Part shown: one piece after another, positions 27,388-34,447 of the stretch | How positions within the stretch are numbered: position 1 is the first letter of the stretch | Layout of the letters: every line of letters begins with the position of its first letter | Assembly (NCBI GenBank): GCA_965660815.1 | Contig: CBFIBG010000017.1 | Coordinates: 35,107 to 99,106 of the forward strand | Source of the DNA: Glaciecola sp965660815 | GTDB lineage: Bacteria; Pseudomonadota; Gammaproteobacteria; Enterobacterales; Alteromonadaceae | Direction of reading: 5' to 3' | DNA length: 64,000 nt | Notes under the pieces: generated by a model | Told to the model about the DNA's origin: nothing | The model's database searches: none | The model's input: the letters and a program-made list of their open reading frames with translations, nothing else | Translations under genes and position numbers: made by a program

Positions 27388-27549
27388 ATGAACTACAAGA
27401 ATGCACTTTTACCACTCTGTCTTTTGACCACCGGTGCACTTGCTACAAGTAACTACGCATCGTTAGAGTTAATGCATTTGGCGCCAACAATAACTGATAG
27501 TACTTGTTTAACCAAGTATTATCGCTTTTATGTTGTAGAACGCTTTTAA
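27388..27549 (+). CDS. Short exported protein, remnant cassette gene
   Basis: A 53-codon frame directly after attC-like site 2: MNYKNALLPLCLLTTGALAT looks like a bacterial signal peptide, followed by about 30 residues (SNYASLELMHLAPTITDS...) before a stop. It is either a small secreted protein or the 5' end of a larger exported protein that has lost the rest. No family is recognised. Confidence 0.4.
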   Translation: MNYKNALLPLCLLTTGALATSNYASLELMHLAPTITDSTCLTKYYRFYVVERF

Positions 27550-28212
27550 AACTTGTTATTGTCTTTTTATCGTTTATTGCTCGTTGGTAAAGTAGTGATG
27601 GCTAGCGATGCAGCAGTGTTTTTTGGTATTTCATCTCGAAGGCTAGTAACGCCCACGCCGTTCATACCGTTTTATTTGTCGTAGCAATACAAGCGTGTTT
27701 AAACCCGACTCGCTCAACAAGCTCTATCCGCCAGGCTTGTTTCTTTGTGTTCGCTTTCACCGTCACAAAGTCCAAAATCTATTCGTTCTTTACCATGATG
27801 ATTTCCAACCAACTGAGGTTTTGGTTCGTACAGTTCGAATATTAACTTTCCGACCCTAGAATGCGAATAGCAAAATTAGTTAAGCAACCAGTTGGCCTGC
27901 GGACCTTCGCAGCTACCTTTACGCTCGTTAAGTATTAAAAACAAAAAATCTACATGGAATAGAAGTATATTTTTCACAGTACCCTTTAATCGATACATAC
28001 AATCTATATTAATTTCAACATGTTATAGAAAACACCTTGGTGGAATGATTTTTGAAAATACATTGAGACTAAGAAGAAAAGTGATATCCGAAAGAGTAAC
28101 CTAAGTTGGTTGCATCATCTTTATACAGTAATGAAGCTACGATGGGCTTTTGTTGCTTTTAACCGTTCATTTTCAGTATATACCATCGCAAAATAGCTAG
28201 GGGTTAAATTAC
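27550..28212. other. Non-coding, probably decayed cassette DNA
   Basis: About 660 bases with only fragmentary frames. A short hairpin (CTGCG/CGCAG, 27897-27912) followed by GTTAAGT resembles part of an attC, but the outer arms do not pair well. The right end carries the upstream region of the PerM-like gene. I see no further gene. Confidence 0.45.
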
Positions 28213-29268
28213 ATGGCTTTATCGGTGGAAAAACAAATTAAGTACTGGGGAATAGTTGCTTGCTTACTGATCCTTATACTTTGGTTTTTTGGCAATGTAC
28301 TATTGCCATTCATATTAGGTGCGGTAGTTGCATACTTTCTCAATCCCGTAGCAGAGAAATTAGAAAGCAGAGGACTCAGCAGAGCCGCCGCTACAGGGGC
28401 GATTACGCTTACCTTGGTACTAATCTTGATTGCAGTTGCACTGCTCGTTATTCCTGCATTTATATCACAAGCAACAAGCCTTTTTGAGTCTGGGCCTGAC
28501 CTAGCTAACAGTTTTAGTAACTGGTTAAGTAAAACGTTTCCTGCTCTCTTTAATGAATACTCAACTTTACAATCACTCATTAGCTCTTCTGGTGATGTTA
28601 TCAAGCAAACAGGAGGAGATATTGTTAAAACTGCTTTAAATTCTGTGGCCAGTGTCATGGACATTATTATGCTATTTATTATTGCTCCAGTAGTAGCCGT
28701 TTATCTGCTATTGGATTGGAAACGTTTGACCAGATCAATAGACGAATTATTGCCACGTGAACATGCACCGGTTATACGCAGTTTAATGAAGAAAACAGAT
28801 CACAAACTGTCGGGCTTTATTCGCGGTACGGGCACAGTTTGCTTAATTTTAGGAGTGTATTACTCAATATCGCTCATGTTAGTTGGGTTGCAATTCGGTC
28901 TGGTGGTAGGTTTGGCTGCTGGACTTATAAGCTTTATACCATACTTAGGCGCTATATTAGGGGGTGCGCTGGCAATGGGATTAGCACTATTTCAGTTTTG
29001 GAACGACTGGGTAAGCATTGCATTAGTGCTCGGCATTTTTGTATTTGGCCAAGCTATAGAGGGTAATTTTATTACGCCTAAGTTGGTCGGTAACTCCGTG
29101 GGCCTACATCCTGTCTGGCTTATTATGTCATTGTCTGTATTTGGCAGTGCCTTTGGCTTTCTGGGATTGTTAGTTGCTGTACCAATAGCGGCAATACTAG
29201 GTGTATTAACTCACTTTTTTAAAAACAAATATAAACAAAGCACTCTTTATACAGGTAATGATAAATGA
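28213..29268 (+). CDS. AI-2E transporter/PerM family membrane protein
   Basis: A 351-residue inner-membrane protein of the PerM/TqsA (UPF0118, AI-2E_transport) family; E. coli PerM has 353. Hydrophobic segments occupy about 12-50, 60-85, 145-175 and several between 205 and 330, with the family patterns LLPREHAPVIRSLM and GNFITPKLVGNSVGLHPVW. The role is uncertain: the family includes the AI-2 exporter TqsA and sodium/proton antiporters. A weak AGGGG ribosome site precedes the ATG. Confidence 0.88.
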   Translation: MALSVEKQIKYWGIVACLLILILWFFGNVLLPFILGAVVAYFLNPVAEKLESRGLSRAAATGAITLTLVLILIAVALLVIPAFISQATSLFESGPDLANSFSNWLSKTFPALFNEYSTLQSLISSSGDVIKQTGGDIVKTALNSVASVMDIIMLFIIAPVVAVYLLLDWKRLTRSIDELLPREHAPVIRSLMKKTDHKLSGFIRGTGTVCLILGVYYSISLMLVGLQFGLVVGLAAGLISFIPYLGAILGGALAMGLALFQFWNDWVSIALVLGIFVFGQAIEGNFITPKLVGNSVGLHPVWLIMSLSVFGSAFGFLGLLVAVPIAAILGVLTHFFKNKYKQSTLYTGNDK

Positions 29269-29364
29269 GCATTAACGCCACTAATGAGCTTGATGCTTCA
29301 TCTAATAAATCAGCTTAAATTTTAACTCAGATTTTCATCCCAGTGATAATTAAATAGTCTTTAA

Positions 29365-29874
29365 TCACAAGCTTAAATGATTAGTGAGATGTCCCACAAA
29401 GTTACAAGGTCTATGATTGCTATTAAGTTGATCTAGCAAGATACCATTCCATGCGGTCTTGCAAGCTCCAGTTGAGCCTGGCATGCAAAAAACCGCAGTA
29501 TGGTTCGCTATTCCAGCAAATGCCCTTGATTGAACAGTCGATGTGCCAATTTCTTTATATGATAAATATCGAAACAGTTCGCCAAATCCTTCTATATCTT
29601 TATCAAATAGTATGCGAAGCGCTTCTGGAGTAGAATCTCTTGTGGTAAAACCGGTGCCTCCAGTAACCAATATTACGTAAATCGCTGGGTCTGCTATCCA
29701 ATTTGATACAACGGCTCGCATTTGGTACACATCATCTTTAACAATAGACTTAGCCGCCAGCGTATGGCCTGCTTGTTGGACGGCTTCAACTAAAAATGTT
29801 CCAGACGTATCAGTTTTTTCGTTTCGTGTATCTGAAACAGTAAGTACGGCAATATTCAAGGCTTTATGTTCCAA
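29365..29874 (-). CDS. moaB: Molybdenum cofactor biosynthesis protein B
   Basis: A 169-residue MogA/MoaB-fold protein (E. coli MoaB 170) of molybdopterin cofactor synthesis, where the family adenylylates molybdopterin. Recognised from the N-terminal IAVLTVSDTR, the nucleotide-site LVTGGTGFTTRDSTPEAL and AFAGIANHTAVFCMPGSTGACKTAW. The length and ending favour MoaB over MogA. It stands alone; other mo genes are not in the window. Confidence 0.92.
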   Translation of the reverse strand: MEHKALNIAVLTVSDTRNEKTDTSGTFLVEAVQQAGHTLAAKSIVKDDVYQMRAVVSNWIADPAIYVILVTGGTGFTTRDSTPEALRILFDKDIEGFGELFRYLSYKEIGTSTVQSRAFAGIANHTAVFCMPGSTGACKTAWNGILLDQLNSNHRPCNFVGHLTNHLSL

Positions 29875-29959
29875 GGTGGCAATCCTTTTTTATTTTTTCA
29901 TTTTAGGTAGATAGATATTTACCGGGTAAACTAATCAATGATAAACAAAATATAAAGAT

Positions 29960-30931
29960 TTAATTGTCTCTATTTACCGCCAAATTAGCCAGTGCAAGTA
30001 ATGCTTGTTTATAATCTGTTTCAGGTAGTATTGTTAGAGCGTTTTTGGCAGCTTGAGATGCACTTAATGCCTTTTCGCGAGTGTAAGCAATAGAACCATG
30101 CTTTTCCATCAACGAGATAATCCTTTCAAAATGTTCCATGCCATTTCTATTTTCTATCGCATTTTTAATTAGCGTTGCGTCAGACGGACTGCTGTGCCAC
30201 ATAGCATGTAACAATGGCAATGTGGGCTTCCCTTCGGCTAAATCGTCACCCGCTTTTTTACCCATGTCGCGTTCATTGGCTGTATAATCAAGTACATCAT
30301 CAATCAATTGGAATGCGGTACCGAGTTGCTTGCCATACTCCTGCATTGCTAATTCTATTTCTTTGTTCTGGTTGGTTATAACGGCGGCTAATTGAGTTGC
30401 AGCTTCAAATAATCGAGCTGTTTTACTGTATATCACTTCCATGTAGCTCTGTTCAGTTGTATTAGGGTCATTGCAATTCATTAATTGCATGACTTCCCCT
30501 TGGGCAATACGATTCGTCGCATCTGATAGAATCTCCATGACCCGCATTCGTTTGAGTTCTACCATCATTTGAAAGGCGCGGGAGTACAGAAAATCGCCAA
30601 CCAGTACACTTGCTTGATTTCCAAAAACTGCATTAGCGGTTTCACGCCCTCTACGCATCATAGATTCGTCTACAACGTCGTCGTGTAAAAGAGTGGCCGT
30701 ATGAATAAACTCAATTATGGTGGCAAGGGCATGATGTTCTTTGCCTTCAATAGCAAGTGCTCGGGCAGAAAGTACTGTAAGTAGTGGTCTGAGCCTTTTA
30801 CCACCGCTATTAACAATATAAAACCCTAGTTGGTTTATGAGTGCTACGTCCGATTCAACCTGTTTTTGAATAAGTTGATTCACAGCTTGCATGTCTTTAT
30901 TTGAGAGGGTCTTTATTGCTTCGAGGTCCAT
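29960..30931 (-). CDS. ispB: Octaprenyl diphosphate synthase
   Basis: Trans-isoprenyl diphosphate synthase that makes the C40 side chain of ubiquinone/menaquinone. It is 323 residues long, identical to E. coli IspB. Both aspartate-rich motifs are intact: DDVVD at 84-88 in LLHDDVVDESMMRRG and DDVLD at 211-215, with GGKRLRP near the N-terminus for isopentenyl diphosphate binding. It is divergent from rplU-rpmA, the usual gammaproteobacterial arrangement. Confidence 0.96.
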   Translation of the reverse strand: MDLEAIKTLSNKDMQAVNQLIQKQVESDVALINQLGFYIVNSGGKRLRPLLTVLSARALAIEGKEHHALATIIEFIHTATLLHDDVVDESMMRRGRETANAVFGNQASVLVGDFLYSRAFQMMVELKRMRVMEILSDATNRIAQGEVMQLMNCNDPNTTEQSYMEVIYSKTARLFEAATQLAAVITNQNKEIELAMQEYGKQLGTAFQLIDDVLDYTANERDMGKKAGDDLAEGKPTLPLLHAMWHSSPSDATLIKNAIENRNGMEHFERIISLMEKHGSIAYTREKALSASQAAKNALTILPETDYKQALLALANLAVNRDN

Positions 30932-31154
30932 ACCACTACAGCGATGATTATAAGTGGTTATTATTTTACATGATATTTTGACTTTCTCTAGTTAAGTCAT
31001 CAATATTTCCCGGACTTATTGCGTAAATAAAGACAATACAAATAAAAACGCAAAGTGAGTATATTTTTACTAGTATTTGCAGAAACCAAAACATACGATA
31101 ATGTAGATTCAATGACTTAATGAAAACGTTGTGTAAATTAAGTGCAATTTTCAC

Positions 31155-31183
31155 TTGTAACCTTTTAAAACTTTACCTATAAT
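31155..31183 (+). promoter_or_regulatory. Promoter of rplU-rpmA
   Basis: TTGTAA (31155-31160), a 17-base spacer and a perfect TATAAT (31178-31183), followed by a GC-rich stretch typical of ribosomal-protein promoters, about 45 bases before the rplU ribosome site. The 304-base ispB/rplU gap holds nothing else I can name. Confidence 0.65.
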
Positions 31184-31235
31184 TCGCGCCCTGTTTTTTG
31201 AATTGAGCGCAGATACGCGCAGAGCGGAGAAATTT

Positions 31236-31547
31236 ATGTACGCGGTTTTCCAAAGTGGTGGTAAACAACACCGTGTGGCCGAGGGCCAGACCGTTCGTCT
31301 AGAAAAAATCGAAGTAGCACCGGGCGAAACGGTAGAATTCGATGACGTCTTGATGGTAAGTAATGGCGATAACGTCAAAATTGGTACACCTCGAGTTGAA
31401 GGTGGAAAGGTAACGGCTGAAGTAGTAACTCATGGCCGTGGTGAAAAGATTAAAATTGTAAAGTTCCGTCGTAGAAAGCATTCTCGCACGCAGATGGGAC
31501 ATCGACAGTGGTTTACAGAAGTAAAAATCACTGCTATCAACGCATAA
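31236..31547 (+). CDS. rplU: 50S ribosomal protein L21
   Basis: A 103-residue ribosomal protein starting MYAVFQSGGKQHRVAEGQ, exactly the L21 N-terminus. The ATG at 31236 is preferred over an upstream start because the family begins there and GCGGAG lies 8 bases before it. The basic KFRRRKHSRTQMGHRQ region contacts 23S rRNA. First gene of rplU-rpmA. Confidence 0.97.
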   Translation: MYAVFQSGGKQHRVAEGQTVRLEKIEVAPGETVEFDDVLMVSNGDNVKIGTPRVEGGKVTAEVVTHGRGEKIKIVKFRRRKHSRTQMGHRQWFTEVKITAINA

Positions 31548-31562
31548 GTAGGAGTCGAGCAC

Positions 31563-31820
31563 ATGGCACATAAAAAAGCTGGTGGTAGTACTAAGAACGG
31601 TCGCGATTCGATTAGCAAACGCTTAGGCGTGAAGCGTTTCGGCGGCCAAGAAGTGTTAGCTGGAAACATCATTGTTCGTCAGCGTGGCACTAAGTTCCAT
31701 CCTGGAGACAATATGGGTATTGGCCGTGACCATACTTTATTTGCCCTAGCAGATGGAAAAGTACAATTTGATGTACGCGGTCCAAAGAATCGTAAAGTAG
31801 TTAGTATCGTCACCGAATAA
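31563..31820 (+). CDS. rpmA: 50S ribosomal protein L27
   Basis: An 85-residue L27, beginning MAHKKAGGSTKNGRDS, the flexible N-terminus that reaches the peptidyl-transferase centre. AGGAG precedes the start, 15 bases after rplU. It is followed by a strong terminator, so obgE is mainly transcribed from its own promoter. Confidence 0.98.
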   Translation: MAHKKAGGSTKNGRDSISKRLGVKRFGGQEVLAGNIIVRQRGTKFHPGDNMGIGRDHTLFALADGKVQFDVRGPKNRKVVSIVTE

Positions 31821-31840
31821 CTCGCTCTTTGATGTATTGA

Positions 31841-31867
31841 AGCCCTGCTTATTGCAGGGCTTTTTTT
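31841..31867 (+). terminator. Intrinsic terminator after rpmA
   Basis: AGCCCTGC / GCAGGGCT perfect 8-bp stem with the 5-base loop ttatt, followed by seven T. Confidence 0.95.
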
Positions 31868-31985
31868 GTTTTTGATGTTGTGTGATTAAATTACCCACTA
31901 GCAGTGACATTTTTAAAATTTAACACTCTAGATTTATAAGACTATCCTTCGATTTACGGGTACCACTTTGTTTACTGATAAAAAA

Positions 31986-31994
31986 TGGTACAAT
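31986..31994 (+). promoter_or_regulatory. Extended -10 candidate for obgE
   Basis: TGGTACAAT combines a TG extension with a TACAAT hexamer, about 69 bases ahead of the obgE ATG. TTGTTT at 31968 could be a -35 at a short 15-base spacing. Confidence 0.4.
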
Positions 31995-32062
31995 CCCGCG
32001 TTCAGCGTAAGAAACGTGTTCATTGTTTTCTTATAGCAAACATTATTTAAAAGAGTTGATAC

Positions 32063-33223
32063 ATGAAATTTGTAGATGAAGCGGAAATACGCGTAGAAGC
32101 TGGTGACGGTGGAAATGGCGTGATTGGATTTAGGCGTGAAAAATACATTCCTAAAGGCGGTCCCGATGGTGGAGATGGGGGCGACGGTGGAAGCGTATAT
32201 TTAGAGGCTGATGAAAATTTAAATACGCTTATCGATTATCAATTTGAACGATTCCATAGAGCAGAGCGTGGACAAAATGGTCAGGGAAGTAATTGTACCG
32301 GGAGAAAAGGCTCTGATTTAACTCTTAAGGTCCCAGTGGGCACAAGAGCAACTGATAAAGACACCGCTGAAGTGCTAGGAGATTTAACCAAGCATGGGCA
32401 ACGTTTAAAAGTAGCACAAGGCGGTTTTCATGGCCTAGGCAATGCGCGTTTTAAGAGCAGTACCAATCGTGCACCAAGACAAAAAACCAATGGCACACCT
32501 GGTGACATTAGAAATTTAGTCTTGGAATTAATGCTGCTTGCTGACGTCGGTTTGCTAGGCTTACCTAATGCTGGAAAATCGACCTTCATTCGTTCGGTTT
32601 CAGCGGCCAAGCCAAAAGTCGCGGATTATCCATTCACTACCCTCGTGCCTAACTTAGGAGTTGTGAGATTAGACTCACAAGCAAGCTTTGTAATCGCTGA
32701 TATTCCCGGATTAATAGAGGGAGCATCAGATGGTGCAGGCCTTGGTATACAATTCTTGAAGCATTTAGAGCGTTGTAGAATTTTATTGCATCTGGTTGAC
32801 ATTATGCCAGCAGATGGAAGTGATCCAGTGGAAAATGCATTAACGATAATACATGAACTCGAGCAGTACAGCCCTAAATTAGCACGAAAGCCACGCTGGT
32901 TAGTGTTTAACAAAGTTGATCTCTTACTTGAAGAAGAAGCTAATGAACTATGTGAAAAAATTGCCAATCAAATGGGGTGGGAAGACGATTATTACCAAAT
33001 GTCAGCGTTTCACAAATTGGGTTCGATGGAAATCTGTCAAGATATAATGCACTTTTTAGATAACTTACCTCCAGAAGAAGTATCAGAGGAGGAAGACGAA
33101 GAAGTAGGATTTAAGTGGGATAACTACCACGAAAGCGCTCGCAACGAAGCTGAAGAGTCCAAAGACGAGTCAGATGATGATGAAGATGACGATCATCCAA
33201 ACGTTATTTATGTTCGCGACTAG
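32063..33223 (+). CDS. obgE: Obg family GTPase
   Basis: Essential GTPase of ribosome (50S) assembly and stress control, 386 residues (E. coli ObgE 390). The glycine-rich Obg domain (1-158, GGDGGDGG) is followed by the G domain with P-loop GLPNAGKST (166-174), switch 2 DIPG (213-216) and NKVD. The tail from about residue 342 is strongly acidic (Asp/Glu runs), as in gammaproteobacterial Obg proteins. It lies in the conserved rplU-rpmA-obgE order. Confidence 0.97.
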   Translation: MKFVDEAEIRVEAGDGGNGVIGFRREKYIPKGGPDGGDGGDGGSVYLEADENLNTLIDYQFERFHRAERGQNGQGSNCTGRKGSDLTLKVPVGTRATDKDTAEVLGDLTKHGQRLKVAQGGFHGLGNARFKSSTNRAPRQKTNGTPGDIRNLVLELMLLADVGLLGLPNAGKSTFIRSVSAAKPKVADYPFTTLVPNLGVVRLDSQASFVIADIPGLIEGASDGAGLGIQFLKHLERCRILLHLVDIMPADGSDPVENALTIIHELEQYSPKLARKPRWLVFNKVDLLLEEEANELCEKIANQMGWEDDYYQMSAFHKLGSMEICQDIMHFLDNLPPEEVSEEEDEEVGFKWDNYHESARNEAEESKDESDDDEDDDHPNVIYVRD

Positions 33224-33262
33224 GGTCGCTGATGAATCTAAATTCACACGAGAGACAGCGCA

Positions 33263-33691
33263 ATGCTAGATAAAATCAAACAGTTTTTTCTTTGTATAGT
33301 GTTGTCGGTTCTATCTATTTTAATCACTTTTGGCGTTTTGGACTTTATCTGGCTAGGGGTAATATCGCCTGATTTATACCGATATGAAATGCAAGGACTG
33401 CTCAGAGAAGAGTTTATTATTTGGCCTTGGATGGTGTTTTACTTGTTGTATGGACTGGTCGCTTTTGTTTTAACGATTGTTCCAAATCGAGAAAAACCTT
33501 GGTTTTACGCAAGCATAGATGGCGCACTTTTAGGGCTTGCTAGCTATGGTGCATATAACCTAACAAATTATAGTATCTTGGAAGGTTTTTCTTTTACCAT
33601 CATGGTAACCGATTGGGTGTGGGGCGTTTTTCTCACTTCAGCTTCGGCTACCGCCGGATGGTTTGGCTTTCAGATAAAAAATAAAGGATAA
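33263..33691 (+). CDS. DUF2177-family membrane protein
   Basis: A 142-residue inner-membrane protein with about four transmembrane helices. I assign it to DUF2177 from the N-terminal FGVLDFIWLGVISPDLYRYE, the DGALLGLASYGAYNLTNYSI loop and the closing TDWVWGVFLTS. The function is unknown. It follows obgE after 39 bases and probably shares its transcript. Its stop codon lies in an inverted repeat shared with the convergent lipoprotein gene. Confidence 0.8.
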   Translation: MLDKIKQFFLCIVLSVLSILITFGVLDFIWLGVISPDLYRYEMQGLLREEFIIWPWMVFYLLYGLVAFVLTIVPNREKPWFYASIDGALLGLASYGAYNLTNYSILEGFSFTIMVTDWVWGVFLTSASATAGWFGFQIKNKG

Positions 33692-33702
33692 ATTCATCCT
33701 TT
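33683..33702. terminator. Inverted repeat covering both convergent stop codons
   Basis: AAAGGAT (33683-33689), a 6-base loop, ATCCTTT (33696-33702). The stem includes part of each stop codon, so one structure may end both transcripts. Confidence 0.5.
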
Positions 33703-34231
33703 ACCGTTCTTCGCTTATGACTTCTCTTAATTCGTTGAGTGCATTTACTGAAAACCCTCTGTCATAAAAATAAATCACTCGCCCATTCTCGTCTAAAAGC
33801 ATTACTCTGGAGTTTCGTGGGGACTGGTTTCCTGTAAAGCGCTGAATATCGTCACCTTGCTCGTAAACGGTAATTACCCCTTTCCAAATTTCCTTTGGAA
33901 TTCCACTGCGCATGCCTTCATCAATAAAGGGTTTAAACATTCTTGGAAACATCCCTTTTATCGTAGGAATTTCATAAACAGGTACTTGAGTATCTGTCAT
34001 GTCCAATCCAATTAACCAACGGTCTATATCAAATTGTGAATCTTGGACGTACCCAAAAATCAACAACGTCAGCTGCCCAGAAAAGTCCTTAGGTATCTCA
34101 TATTCTTTGCCATCCAGACTCTCTCCAGTCGCGTTTACCATTTTATCACCGAGTTCAACGGTTCTAGAGTAGTCGTAACTAGCACAACCTTGAAGAGCAA
34201 TGCTGAATACTATTAATATTAAATACTTCAT
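33701..34231 (-). CDS. Thioredoxin-like-fold lipoprotein of unknown function
   Basis: A 176-residue lipoprotein: the signal peptide ends in lipobox LQGC with Cys15 as the lipidated residue. The body (GQLTLLIFGYVQDSQFDIDRW...SRVMLLDENGRVIYFYDRGF) has the strand pattern of a thioredoxin/peroxiredoxin-like fold, distantly like ATP10/YtfJ proteins, but no CXXC redox motif. The function cannot be read. It is convergent with the DUF2177 gene. Confidence 0.6.
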   Translation of the reverse strand: MKYLILIVFSIALQGCASYDYSRTVELGDKMVNATGESLDGKEYEIPKDFSGQLTLLIFGYVQDSQFDIDRWLIGLDMTDTQVPVYEIPTIKGMFPRMFKPFIDEGMRSGIPKEIWKGVITVYEQGDDIQRFTGNQSPRNSRVMLLDENGRVIYFYDRGFSVNALNELREVISEER

Positions 34232-34447
34232 GTTATTCGCCCACTTTTTTTATCGCAGAATATCAAACTTACGTTGTAGTGATAAAAAAGTTCTTCAAAA
34301 AAGCAGCAGCATTATTTACTTATTTGGTAATTGAATTAAAGAATATCCTATTTTTAAACCTTTTTGAGGATTGGCGCAATAGCGCACGTACTTCTATACT
34401 TTAGTTCTAAAGGCTTAACTTTCTGAACAACTGTAAAAGGGATAATT

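Noticed and set aside
27880..27932. Third attC-like site
   Set aside because: There is a small CTGCG/CGCAG hairpin and a GTTAAGT core, but the outer arms do not pair convincingly; too weak to call.
28209..28664. Minus-strand frame of 151 residues inside the PerM-like gene
   Set aside because: Antisense shadow of a clear membrane-protein gene on the plus strand.
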